Positions 1 through 8,122 of a stretch of DNA of 34,034 bases are shown piece by piece (position 1 is the first letter of the stretch; every line of letters begins with the position of its first letter). The translations under genes and the position numbers were made by a program. The notes beneath the pieces are model-generated. The model was not told where the DNA came from. It saw only the letters and a list, made by a program, of their open reading frames with translations, and did not search any database. This DNA is from Oscillospiraceae bacterium. Lineage in GTDB: Bacteria > Bacillota > Clostridia > Oscillospirales > Acutalibacteraceae. The stretch lies in assembly GCA_022508785.1 (NCBI GenBank), contig JAFLUN010000008.1, positions 4,563-38,596 on the forward strand. The letters run 5' to 3'.

Positions 1-1029
1 AATACAATTGTTAACCGTGACGGTAAGCTTTACGGGTATAATACTGATTTTTACGGTATGACCGCTTTAATTAAGAAGAATAACATTGATTTTAACGGTA
101 AAAAAGTAGCCGTACTCGGTACAGGCGGCACCTCAAAAACTGCTGCTGCCGTAGCGAAATCACTTGGCGCTGAAAGTGTTATCAAAGTCAGCCGAAATTC
201 AGCAGATGGAACGGTTACTTACGATGAACTTTACGAAAACCACGCAGACACAGACATAATTATAAACACAACTCCTGTCGGTATGTTTCCCGAAATTTTA
301 TATTCTCCCGTAAACGTTGAAAAGTTTCCGTCTCTTTCGGGCGTTATTGATGCGGTTTATAATCCTCTCGAAACAAAGCTTGTTGCTGATGCAAAAAGCA
401 AAGGCATCCCCGCCGAAAGCGGACTTTATATGCTCGTAGGTCAGGCTATAAGAGCTTATGAAATATTTATGGACAAATCCGCAGACAAAAATCTTCTAAA
501 TAATATTTTTGAAAGTGTGAAATCAGAAAAGCAAAATATTGTTTTAATTGGAATGCCGGGAAGCGGAAAAACGACAATAGGGCAAGCTATTGCACAAAAA
601 CTCGGCAGAGATTTCATTGACACAGACATTGAGATTAAAAAAGAAATTAAAACTGAAATTTCTGATTTTTTTGAGAAACACGGCGAAGAAAAATTCCGTG
701 ACGTTGAAACAAGTGTTATAAAGAATATTGCTAAGCTTTCAGGTGTTGTTATTGCAACGGGAGGCGGAGCAATTCTAAGGCAGGAAAATGTTGATGCCTT
801 AAAAATGAACGGCGTTTTGTATTTTCTTGACAGACCTCTTGAGCAAATTGTTCCCACATCTGACAGACCGACTGCCTCAAGTATAGAGGCACTCAAAAAA
901 AGATATAACGAGCGTTACGGAATTTATTCTTCCTGCGCCGACAAAAAAATTGTTGTTACAGGTATTGTTGAGGACGCTGTAGCACAGATAGAAAGTGAGC
1001 ATTTTCATTATGAAAATTCTTGTTATTAA
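1..1029 (+). CDS. aroE-aroK: Bifunctional shikimate dehydrogenase / shikimate kinase, 5' partial
   Basis: The reading frame is open from base 1, so the gene starts upstream; about 342 residues are visible. The first part is the C-terminal half of AroE, which reduces 3-dehydroshikimate with NADPH. It shows the GYNTD substrate segment, the GTGGTSKT nucleotide loop, NTTPVGM, and the closing stretch ending AYEIF. After a short linker (around base 500) a complete shikimate kinase (AroK) follows, which phosphorylates shikimate with ATP. It shows the P-loop GMPGSGKT (about 550-573), DTD, the FRDVE substrate arginine, ATGGGA, and the lid DRPT. No stop separates the two halves. It is the first visible gene of the aromatic operon and overlaps aroQ by 20 bases. 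The domain calls are very secure; the upstream start cannot be seen. Confidence 0.95.
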   Translation, partial: NTIVNRDGKLYGYNTDFYGMTALIKKNNIDFNGKKVAVLGTGGTSKTAAAVAKSLGAESVIKVSRNSADGTVTYDELYENHADTDIIINTTPVGMFPEILYSPVNVEKFPSLSGVIDAVYNPLETKLVADAKSKGIPAESGLYMLVGQAIRAYEIFMDKSADKNLLNNIFESVKSEKQNIVLIGMPGSGKTTIGQAIAQKLGRDFIDTDIEIKKEIKTEISDFFEKHGEEKFRDVETSVIKNIAKLSGVVIATGGGAILRQENVDALKMNGVLYFLDRPLEQIVPTSDRPTASSIEALKKRYNERYGIYSSCADKKIVVTGIVEDAVAQIESEHFHYENSCY

Positions 1030-1444
1030 CGGCCCAAACCTAAATATGTTAGGCATTCGTGAACCGCAAATCTACGGCTCGCAAACCTATGAGGATTTGT
1101 GTGAATTTATTAAAAATCACTGTGACAGCATAGGTGTGTCGGTGGATTTTTTTCAATCGAACCACGAAGGCGCCATTGTAGATAAAATTCAGGAAGCCTA
1201 CGGAAAAATTGACGGTATTGTAATAAACCCGGGCGCTTACACACATACGAGCGTAGCGTTGCTTGATGCAGTAAAAAGTGTCGGTATTCCGACTGTTGAG
1301 GTGCATATTTCCGATCCCGACACGAGAGAAGAGTTTAGAAAGATAAGTTATATTCGTTTAGCGTGTGTCAAGACAATTAAAGGCTTAGGCTTCAAGGGAT
1401 ATACAGATGCAGTTGATTTTTTAGTAAAAGGTGAATATAAATGA
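1010..1444 (+). CDS. aroQ: 3-dehydroquinate dehydratase, type II
   Basis: This 144-residue protein dehydrates 3-dehydroquinate to 3-dehydroshikimate, the third step of the shikimate pathway, in the cytoplasm as a dodecamer in known members. It has the full type II signature: the start MKILVINGPNLNMLG, the flexible loop with catalytic Tyr in REPQIYG, INPGAYTHTSVAL, and the Glu/His pair in VEVHISD. The length is normal for the family. I chose the ATG at 1010 because family members begin exactly there; the in-frame GTG at 995 would add five residues without homology. The start lies inside the end of aroE-aroK, and the stop overlaps the aroA start in an ATGA junction, so translational coupling is likely. 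Confidence 0.95.
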   Translation: MKILVINGPNLNMLGIREPQIYGSQTYEDLCEFIKNHCDSIGVSVDFFQSNHEGAIVDKIQEAYGKIDGIVINPGAYTHTSVALLDAVKSVGIPTVEVHISDPDTREEFRKISYIRLACVKTIKGLGFKGYTDAVDFLVKGEYK

Positions 1445-2649
1445 TTTTGTCAATCAGTCCCTCAAGTCCCAAGGGCAATATTGTTGCCCCACCGTCAAAA
1501 AGCTATGCGCACAGAGCTTTAATTTGCGCAGCGCTGGCAAACGGCACATCAAAAATCAGCAATGTTTCCTTTTCTGAGGATATTAAAGCTACATTGAATT
1601 GTTTATCTGCCTTAGGCGCAAAAGTCGAAATAAACGGCAATACAGCGGAAATTACAGGCATAAATGATTTTGTTAATTTAAAAGGTACGGCGCTTAACTG
1701 TAACGAGAGCGGAAGTACATTAAGATTTTTTATTCCTTTGTGCCTTTTATCAAATGATGAAATCACTTTAAACGGAACGCAGAAACTAATTTCACGGCCT
1801 TTGAGCGTATATGAAGATATTGCAAAGAATCAAGGCTTATTATTTCAAAAGGATTTAAACAGCGTAAAGGTTAAGGGTAAACTTAAATCCGACAGTTTTT
1901 CAGTTAAAGGAAATATCAGCAGTCAGTTTATAAGCGGATTGCTGTTTGCTTTACCGCTTTTGGAAAATGACAGCGAAATAAATATTATTCCGCCATTTGA
2001 GAGTAAACCCTATGTTGATATGACCGTTTCCATTCTTAAGAATTTCGGAATAGAAATTGATTACAACGGTCTTAATATAAAAATCAAAGGAAATCAGTGT
2101 TATAAGTCCAAAGATACAACCGTTGAGGGCGATTGGTCAAACGCCGCGTTTCTTTATGCTTTTAAATCCTGCGGTGCAGATATAAATGTGCTCGGTGTTG
2201 ATGCAAATTCTTCTCAAGGCGATAAAATTTGCTTAGAATATTTCGATGCCTTGAAAAACGGATTACCTTCGCTTGATTTAACAGACTGCCCTGATTTAGC
2301 GCCCATAATGTTTGCTTTCGCCGGAGTACATAACGGAGCAATATTTACGGGAACCGACCGTTTACGGTTTAAAGAGAGCGACCGAATCTCCTGTATGCAA
2401 ACAGAGCTTGCAAAATTTGGCATAAGACTAATAACAGGGGATAACAAGGTTACAATTGAACCGTTGGATTTTCATGCTCCGACTGAAAATATTTTCGGGC
2501 ACAATGACCACCGAATAGTAATGGCAAATGCATTTTTGCTGTGTAAAACGGGCGGAAAACTGGAAGGATATGAGGCGGTTAAAAAGAGTTTTCCGGACTT
2601 TTTTGATGTGCTTTTGAAAGCAGGTGTAAATCTTAATTATGAAACTTGA
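1441..2649 (+). CDS. aroA: 3-phosphoshikimate 1-carboxyvinyltransferase (EPSP synthase)
   Basis: This 402-residue enzyme joins phosphoenolpyruvate to shikimate-3-phosphate, the sixth step of the shikimate pathway. Visible family signatures are PPSKSYAHRALICAAL near the N-terminus (the catalytic lysine region), NESGSTLRF, RPLSVYED, GDWSNAAF and DRLRFKESDR, with HNDHRIVMA near the C-terminus. The length is slightly shorter than the usual 420-430 but complete. The ATG is preceded by AAAGGTGA at a good distance and overlaps the aroQ stop by four bases. The 3' end overlaps the tyrA start by 11 bases. Whether it is a glyphosate-sensitive class I or an insensitive class II enzyme cannot be settled by eye. 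Confidence 0.95.
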   Translation: MILSISPSSPKGNIVAPPSKSYAHRALICAALANGTSKISNVSFSEDIKATLNCLSALGAKVEINGNTAEITGINDFVNLKGTALNCNESGSTLRFFIPLCLLSNDEITLNGTQKLISRPLSVYEDIAKNQGLLFQKDLNSVKVKGKLKSDSFSVKGNISSQFISGLLFALPLLENDSEINIIPPFESKPYVDMTVSILKNFGIEIDYNGLNIKIKGNQCYKSKDTTVEGDWSNAAFLYAFKSCGADINVLGVDANSSQGDKICLEYFDALKNGLPSLDLTDCPDLAPIMFAFAGVHNGAIFTGTDRLRFKESDRISCMQTELAKFGIRLITGDNKVTIEPLDFHAPTENIFGHNDHRIVMANAFLLCKTGGKLEGYEAVKKSFPDFFDVLLKAGVNLNYET

Positions 2650-3493
2650 TAAAAACTTAAATATATTGATAGTCGGTCTCGGTCTTATCGGCGGAAGCTA
2701 CGCGATGGGGCTTCACAAAAAAGGTTACAAGGTTTCGGCAATAGATGTTAATGAAAACTCTGTAAAATATGCAATTGACAACAAAATTATTGATTACGGA
2801 TCAACCGAAATTGATGAAAAAATGGTTTCATCAGCCGATTTAATAATTTTTGCGCTTTATCCGCATATTTTCCTTGACTGGATTAAGAACAATCAACATT
2901 TGTTTAAGAGCGGTGCAGTAATAACCGATGTTACGGGTGTAAAATCATGTATTGTTTATGAAATACAGAGCGTATTGCGTAAAGACCTTGAGTTTATTTC
3001 TGCTCACCCAATGGCAGGTAAAGAGGTTTACGGTGTTGAAAATGCGGACGATTCAATTTTTAACGACGCTAACTATATTGTAGTTCCGACAGACGCCAAC
3101 ACCTTTAATGCCATTGAAATGTGCAAAGCGATAGGTGAAACTCTCGGATTTGCAAGGATTTCGTCCCTGCCGCCGAAAGCCCATGACGAAATGATAGGCT
3201 TTGTTTCGCAGTTGACACACTGCATTGCAATTTGTCTTATGACCTGTTCAAAAAGCGAGCATCTTGTTGATTACACTGGCGACTCGTTCAGGGATTTGAC
3301 AAGAATTGCGAGGATAAATGAAAATATGTGGAGCGAGCTCTTTATGCTTAATAAAGACGCGTTGCTTTCGCAGATGGAAACCTTTATTTCGGAATTTAAC
3401 GGTTTCTATGAAATGCTTAAAAATGAAGATATAGAAAAGATAAAAGAGAAAATGATTCAATCCACCGCTCGCAGAGCGCTATTTGATAAATAA
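2639..3493 (+). CDS. tyrA: Prephenate dehydrogenase
   Basis: This 284-residue protein oxidatively decarboxylates prephenate to 4-hydroxyphenylpyruvate, the committed step to tyrosine. It opens with a Rossmann nucleotide-binding loop, GLGLIGGSYAMGL (about residues 13-25). It has the TyrA hallmark HPMAGKE (about 122-128), DVTGVKS before it, and the helical C-terminal dimerisation domain with SLPPKAHDEMIGFVSQLTH. The length matches a stand-alone dehydrogenase: no chorismate mutase or ACT domain is fused, so tyrosine feedback through an ACT domain is not expected here. It overlaps aroA by 11 bases. Cofactor (NAD versus NADP) and prephenate versus arogenate preference cannot be read directly. Confidence 0.93.
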   Translation: MKLDKNLNILIVGLGLIGGSYAMGLHKKGYKVSAIDVNENSVKYAIDNKIIDYGSTEIDEKMVSSADLIIFALYPHIFLDWIKNNQHLFKSGAVITDVTGVKSCIVYEIQSVLRKDLEFISAHPMAGKEVYGVENADDSIFNDANYIVVPTDANTFNAIEMCKAIGETLGFARISSLPPKAHDEMIGFVSQLTHCIAICLMTCSKSEHLVDYTGDSFRDLTRIARINENMWSELFMLNKDALLSQMETFISEFNGFYEMLKNEDIEKIKEKMIQSTARRALFDK

Positions 3494-3508
3494 GAGGAGG
3501 ACTATTTT

Positions 3509-4537
3509 ATGAATATGATTTTTGAGAGGAAGCTTGCAATTCCTCAAGAAGTAAAGCAAATGTATCCGGCATCTGCTGAGGTTCAGGCGGCTGTTAATGA
3601 ACGCTTAACTGAGCTTAAAGACATTTTTGCAGGTAGAAGCGATAAATTTATTCTCATTATCGGCCCGTGCTCTGCTGACCGTGACGACAGCGTTCTTGAT
3701 TATATCGGCAGACTTCGCGAAATTCAGGAGAAGGTTAAGGATAAAATCTTTATCGTTCCGAGAATTTATACAAATAAACCCCGCACAACGGGTGACGGCT
3801 ACAAAGGTATGCTTCATCAGCCTGACCCCGACCAAAAGCCTGATATGTTCAAAGGCATTGTTGCTATTCGTGAGCTTCATATGAAGGCAATTCAAGAAAC
3901 AGGATTTGCCTGTGCCGATGAAATGCTTTATCCCGAAAACTCAAAGTATCTTGACGATTTGCTCGGTTATATAGCTATTGGTGCTCGAAGTGTTGAAAAT
4001 CAGCAGCACAGACTTACCGCCAGCGGAATTGATGTTCCCGTAGGTATGAAAAACCCCACAAGCGGTGACATTTCGGTTATGATGAATTCAATTACTGCTG
4101 CTCAGCATAAGCATACATTCATTTTCAGAGGGTGGGAGGTTCATTCTAACGGCAACGAGTACGCTCACGCAATACTCAGAGGCTATGTTAATAAGCACGG
4201 TCAGTCAATGCCTAATTATCATTATGAAGACCTTGTTCACTTAAATGAAGCTTACCAAAAATCAGGACTTTTAAATCCTGCCGTAATTGTTGATACTAAC
4301 CATTCAAATTCAGGCAAAGACCCCATTCAGCAAATCAGAATTGCAAAAGAAATCGTAAACAATATGCGCTGGAATCCCGAGATAGCAAGCCTTGTTAAAG
4401 GCTTGATGATTGAAAGCTACATTGAAGACGGCAGTCAACCTATCGGTTGCGGAATTTACGGTAAATCAATTACCGATGCTTGCCTTGGCTGGGAAAAGAC
4501 AGAAAAGTTAATTCTTGATATTGCAGATTTACTATAA
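3509..4537 (+). CDS. 3-deoxy-7-phosphoheptulonate (DAHP) synthase, class I
   Basis: This 342-residue enzyme condenses phosphoenolpyruvate and erythrose-4-phosphate to DAHP, the entry step of aromatic biosynthesis. It shows IIGPCSADRDD, the PEP-binding segment PRIYTNKPRTTGDGYKG, IGARSVENQQHR, PVGMKNPTSGD and the metal-ligand DTNHSNSGKDP segment, all typical of the AroF/AroG/AroH type class I family. No ACT or chorismate mutase domain is attached. It has the strongest ribosome binding site of the operon (GAGGAGG at 3494-3500, eight bases before the ATG) and is the only gene here not overlapping its neighbour. It is the last gene before the terminator. Which amino acid feedback-inhibits it cannot be told, so no paralogue letter is given. 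Confidence 0.94.
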   Translation: MNMIFERKLAIPQEVKQMYPASAEVQAAVNERLTELKDIFAGRSDKFILIIGPCSADRDDSVLDYIGRLREIQEKVKDKIFIVPRIYTNKPRTTGDGYKGMLHQPDPDQKPDMFKGIVAIRELHMKAIQETGFACADEMLYPENSKYLDDLLGYIAIGARSVENQQHRLTASGIDVPVGMKNPTSGDISVMMNSITAAQHKHTFIFRGWEVHSNGNEYAHAILRGYVNKHGQSMPNYHYEDLVHLNEAYQKSGLLNPAVIVDTNHSNSGKDPIQQIRIAKEIVNNMRWNPEIASLVKGLMIESYIEDGSQPIGCGIYGKSITDACLGWEKTEKLILDIADLL

Positions 4538-4550
4538 TTTTAAGCACAAA

Positions 4551-4584
4551 AATCCCCTTGACTGAAAAATCAGTTAAGGGGATT
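4551..4584. terminator. Terminator between the aromatic operon and the converging membrane gene
   Basis: A 15-base stem (4551-4565 with 4570-4584, one G-U pair) with an AAAA loop follows the DAHP synthase stop by 13 bases. There is no strong T run on the plus side, but the A-rich flank at 4547-4552 gives a U tract for transcripts on the minus strand, and the stem is long and stable. It probably ends transcripts from both directions. Confidence 0.75.
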
Positions 4585-4593
4585 CGTCGTAAA

Positions 4594-4860
4594 TTATCCT
4601 TTTTTTCTTGCTTTAATTATCCAATCACTAATAACAAGTAAAAGAATAATAATGCTATATCCAAGAATTAGTAACATTTTATTGGTTGGTCTGTAATCAT
4701 CAGTTAAATAAGTGTATATTACGATAAATGTGATAATAAATAAAAAGTTGATTATCGCATCTATGTATTTAGGCAATGTTATTTTAGAAACTATGTTGTG
4801 ATAAAGAACATTAAATAATGCTCCTATCAAGCCAAAAATTACTGAATAAAAATAATACAC
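4594..4860 (-). CDS. Small predicted membrane protein, unknown function
   Basis: This 88-residue protein is not one I recognise. It begins with a GTG at 4860 preceded by GGGAGG (4867-4872 on the opposite strand) with good spacing, which supports real translation. Three hydrophobic segments are visible at about residues 3-21, 33-53 and 61-80. The C-terminus is positively charged (KARKKG), suggesting that end stays in the cytoplasm. It is distinctly AT-rich compared with its neighbours. It lies 78 bases downstream of rodA on the same strand and may be read with it, though an own weak promoter is possible. It converges on the aromatic operon terminator. No function is proposed. Confidence 0.65.
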   Translation of the reverse strand: MYYFYSVIFGLIGALFNVLYHNIVSKITLPKYIDAIINFLFIITFIVIYTYLTDDYRPTNKMLLILGYSIIILLLVISDWIIKARKKG

Positions 4861-4938
4861 TTTTTTCCTCCCGATAATCCAGATATAACTCTGCTATTAT
4901 TTTATAAAGTAAATTTTGAATTTTCCATTATTAAATAA

Positions 4939-6129
4939 TCAATTATCCTTAAAAGGATTATCAATATTCGCAAAACCTATATCAATAATATCTCGTTGTT
5001 GATTGTATCTGTAAAAGCTCAAAATAAGACCTATCGCTAAGTACAAGCAAAGATTTGACGAGCCGCCGGCTGAGAAGAAGGGCAATGTGATACCGATAAC
5101 CGGTAAAAGCTGTAAACACATACCTATATTTATAATAACCTGTCCGGCTATCATTGCAACTACGCCGTAGCACATAACCTTTGTGTTTCCAACTTTATCG
5201 TGCTTGCCGGTTCTTGCAATGCGGATAACAATAAGTGTTAAAAGCAACAGGGCAATAACGCAACCCACAAATCCAAGCTCTTCGCCAACTACTGAGAAAA
5301 CCATATCGTTTTGACTTTCCGGAACTATGCCGAGCTGAGTAAAATTCCCTTTAAACAAGCCTTGCCCCGTAAGTCCTCCGCCGCCGATTGCGGCAAGTCC
5401 TCGCTCTTGTTGGTAGATAACGTCAGGGTAAAGCTCAGGGTAAATCAGCGCCAAAAATCTGCTTTTCTGAATATTTTCCAGCAGGAATATCCACGCAAGG
5501 GGAAGGGCGGCAAGAACTAAAACTCCGCCTGCAACAAAGTAAAGCCAATGAAGCCCTGCAACAAAAAGCATAACAATGGTGATTATCATAAACACAAGAG
5601 CCGAGCCCATATCACCCGATTTTACAACGAGTACAATTGGAATTAAAGCGTGCAAAGCCAGGGGAATAAGCGTTAAAATATGATTTATGTTGCCCTTAAC
5701 CTTTTGAAGATGAACGCCGAAGGTGATAATAAATCCGATTTTAACAATTTCCGACGGCTGAAAGAATATTCTGCCGCCTGCAAGCGAAATCCAGGTTTTG
5801 GCATCGGGGCGTTCAGCAGGTCCGACACCCACACCGGGTACAAAAAGCAACAGCATAAGCCCGATGCTTACCGCCGCTATAATAGGCCATATTTTCATAA
5901 TAAATTCATAGTCTATGGCAGAAATTATGACTGCCGCAATTAACCCTACGCAAACTGCCGCAATCATAACCTTAAAGTCACGGGTAAAACGGACACCCTC
6001 AGCCGCAGTGTGCAAGGTTGCGCTCAAAACCATTGTTGAACCGAACAAAGAGGTTACCAAACAGAGAAAAAGTAAAATCTTGTCCGTCTCTTTTATGAAA
6101 TTTTTAACACTTTTCAGTATTTGTTTCAT
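4939..6129 (-). CDS. rodA: SEDS-family peptidoglycan glycosyltransferase, RodA type
   Basis: This is a membrane protein of 396 residues (400 from the upstream ATG at 6141) with about ten hydrophobic segments. It is a SEDS polymerase of the RodA/FtsW/SpoVE group, which builds glycan strands from lipid II together with a class B PBP. Visible hallmarks are FQPSEIVKIGFI, SGDMGSALVF, the catalytic-Asp segment QNDMVFSVVGEELGFVG, and the C-terminal LLPVIGITLPFFSAGGSS. The RodA label rests on overall style and on the nearby MreB-family gene; FtsW or SpoVE cannot be fully excluded. I prefer the ATG at 6129 because GGTGAA lies just before it, while 6141 has no recognisable ribosome binding site. A sigma-A-like promoter lies upstream, divergent to typA. 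Confidence 0.9.
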   Translation of the reverse strand: MKQILKSVKNFIKETDKILLFLCLVTSLFGSTMVLSATLHTAAEGVRFTRDFKVMIAAVCVGLIAAVIISAIDYEFIMKIWPIIAAVSIGLMLLLFVPGVGVGPAERPDAKTWISLAGGRIFFQPSEIVKIGFIITFGVHLQKVKGNINHILTLIPLALHALIPIVLVVKSGDMGSALVFMIITIVMLFVAGLHWLYFVAGGVLVLAALPLAWIFLLENIQKSRFLALIYPELYPDVIYQQERGLAAIGGGGLTGQGLFKGNFTQLGIVPESQNDMVFSVVGEELGFVGCVIALLLLTLIVIRIARTGKHDKVGNTKVMCYGVVAMIAGQVIINIGMCLQLLPVIGITLPFFSAGGSSNLCLYLAIGLILSFYRYNQQRDIIDIGFANIDNPFKDN

Positions 6130-6161
6130 AAAATTCACCATTTAAAATTTAATACAACTAA

Positions 6162-6190
6162 ATTTTATATCAAAAATGCAAATTTGTAAA
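6162..6190 (-). promoter_or_regulatory. Predicted sigma-A promoter for rodA
   Basis: Read on the minus strand, TTTACA (6185-6190) is followed after exactly 17 bases by TAAAAT (6162-6167), about 33 bases upstream of the preferred rodA start. It is divergent to the typA promoter in the same intergenic region. Confidence 0.5.
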
Positions 6191-6208
6191 GAGAATACGC
6201 TTTTTTTA

Positions 6209-6237
6209 TTGCGTTATTCGTCAATTAGTGATAAAAT
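6209..6237 (+). promoter_or_regulatory. Predicted sigma-A promoter for typA
   Basis: TTGCGT (6209-6214), a 17-base spacer, then TAAAAT (6232-6237) lie about 34 bases before the proposed typA start. The expected transcript leader is short. A partial inverted repeat around 6192-6219 overlaps the -35 side, and its role is unknown. Confidence 0.5.
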
Positions 6238-6270
6238 TATTAGTCGAAAAATTATTTGAAGGTGAAACTT

Positions 6271-8091
6271 TTGAAAAAGAGAGAAAATGTAAGAAATATA
6301 GCGATTATTGCGCACGTAGACCACGGAAAAACTACGCTTGTTGACGAATTGTTAAAACAAAGCGGTATTTTCAGAACGAATGAGGTTGTTCAGGAAAGAG
6401 TTATGGACTCAAATGACCTTGAGCGTGAAAGAGGTATTACAATTCTTTCAAAAAATACGTCTGTGCAGTATGACAATGTAAAAATCAATATAGTAGACAC
6501 ACCCGGCCACGCTGATTTCGGCGGCGAGGTTGAGCGTATTCTTACAATGGTTGACGGCGTTTTGCTTCTTGTTGATGCCTTTGAAGGCTGTATGCCGCAG
6601 ACAAGGTTTGTTTTGAGAAAGGCTCTTGCTCTTGAAAAGAAAGTGCTGGTTGTTGTCAATAAAATTGACAGAACGGGAGCCCGACCTGCCGAGGTAATTG
6701 ACGAGGTTCTTGATTTGTTTATAGAACTCGGTGCAAATGAAGATCAGCTTGAATTTCCTGTTATTTACGCCTCTGCTAAAGACGGTTACGCTTCCCTTGA
6801 TTCAAGTGTACGAGAGGGTGATATGCGCCCGCTGTTTGATATGATTATTGAAAACATAGAACCGCCTAAGGGTGAGGTTGACGAGCCCGTTCAGGTTCTT
6901 TTCTCAAGCCTTGATTACGACGATTATATCGGAAGAATAGGCATTGGCAGAATGGAAAGGGGAACGCTTAAGAAAAATGACAGCGTTGTGCTCTGCAAAA
7001 CAGACGGTACAACAGAAAATGTCAAAATATCCCGTCTTTATCAATTTGAAGGTTTAAAACGAGTTGAAGTAGACAGTGCCGCCGCAGGTGATATTATTTG
7101 CGTTTCAGGCATTTCTTACCTTAATATCGGTGAGACTATTTGTGCGCCTGACTGCATTGAACCGCTTCCGTTTGTAAAAATTGATGAACCGACTATTTCA
7201 ATGAACTTTATTGTAAATGACAGCCCCTTTGCAGGAAAAGAAGGTAAGTTTGTTACATCTCGAAATCTCCGTGACCGCCTTTTCAAAGAGGTTGAAACAA
7301 ATGTCAGTATGAAGGTGGAAGAGACAGAAAGTACGGATACTTTCAAGGTTTCGGGCAGAGGCGAGCTTCATTTATCTATTTTAATTGAAACTATGCGCCG
7401 TCAGGGTTATGAATTTCAAGTTTCAAGACCTCAGGTAATTACAAAATTTGAAAACGGTAAGCTTTTAGAGCCTATTGAATTACTCATTGTTGAAGTTCCC
7501 GAAGAGTATGTCGGAAGCGTTATGCAGAAAATCGGCTCAAGAAGAGGTGAGCTTGAAAATATGGGCACCCGTGACGGCGGTTCAACTCATCTTGAATTTA
7601 GAATCCCTGCAAGGGGACTTATCGGCTACCGTTCAGAGTTTATGACAGACACTAACGGCAACGGTATTATGAATAACCTTTTTGCAGGATATGAAGAATA
7701 CAAAGGGGACATTCAAACTCGTGAGCGGGGTTCAATTGTAGCCCACGAATCCGGTGAAACGTCAGCCTACGGTCTGTTTAATACTCAAGACAGAGGCAGG
7801 CTCTTCGTAGGCCCCGGTGTTCCCGTTTATGAGGGAATGATTGTAGGCGAATGTTCAAAGAATGAAGATATTACCTGCAATGTATGTAAAAATAAGCATC
7901 TTACGAATACGCGTGCATCAGGCTCTGACGATGCTTTAAGACTTGTTCCTCACACCGTTTTAAGTCTTGAACAGTCTATGGAATTTATTAAGGATGACGA
8001 GCTTATGGAGGTTACTCCTGAAAATATCCGTCTTCGTAAGCGTATTTTGTCAAAGGATCTAAGACTTAAAGAACAGTTTAGAAGGAAATAA
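6271..8091 (+). CDS. typA: Ribosome-associated translational GTPase TypA/BipA
   Basis: This 606-residue GTPase of the EF-G/LepA superfamily binds the ribosome and assists assembly and stress or low-temperature growth. All G motifs are visible: AHVDHGKT (14-21), RGITI, DTPGHAD, NKID and SAKDG. A beta-barrel domain II, two EF-G-like alpha-beta domains (GRGELHLSILIE, then RIPARGLIGYRSEFM) and the TypA-specific C-terminal domain with RLVPHTVLSLEQ follow. The TTG at 6271 is chosen: it gives the family N-terminus MKKRENVRNIAIIAHVDHG and has AAGGTGA six bases upstream. Earlier TTG (6256) and GTG (6262) starts would lie on or before that site. It is likely co-transcribed with the MreB-like gene 31 bases downstream. 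Confidence 0.95.
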   Translation: MKKRENVRNIAIIAHVDHGKTTLVDELLKQSGIFRTNEVVQERVMDSNDLERERGITILSKNTSVQYDNVKINIVDTPGHADFGGEVERILTMVDGVLLLVDAFEGCMPQTRFVLRKALALEKKVLVVVNKIDRTGARPAEVIDEVLDLFIELGANEDQLEFPVIYASAKDGYASLDSSVREGDMRPLFDMIIENIEPPKGEVDEPVQVLFSSLDYDDYIGRIGIGRMERGTLKKNDSVVLCKTDGTTENVKISRLYQFEGLKRVEVDSAAAGDIICVSGISYLNIGETICAPDCIEPLPFVKIDEPTISMNFIVNDSPFAGKEGKFVTSRNLRDRLFKEVETNVSMKVEETESTDTFKVSGRGELHLSILIETMRRQGYEFQVSRPQVITKFENGKLLEPIELLIVEVPEEYVGSVMQKIGSRRGELENMGTRDGGSTHLEFRIPARGLIGYRSEFMTDTNGNGIMNNLFAGYEEYKGDIQTRERGSIVAHESGETSAYGLFNTQDRGRLFVGPGVPVYEGMIVGECSKNEDITCNVCKNKHLTNTRASGSDDALRLVPHTVLSLEQSMEFIKDDELMEVTPENIRLRKRILSKDLRLKEQFRRK

Positions 8092-8122
8092 ACACTTATT
8101 TTTCCGTAAAGGAGGCGATACC

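Noticed and set aside
456-896. Open frame of 146 codons on the minus strand inside aroE-aroK
   Set aside because: Opposite to a fully recognised enzyme; no ribosome binding site and low-complexity, Ser/Phe-rich translation typical of an antisense shadow.
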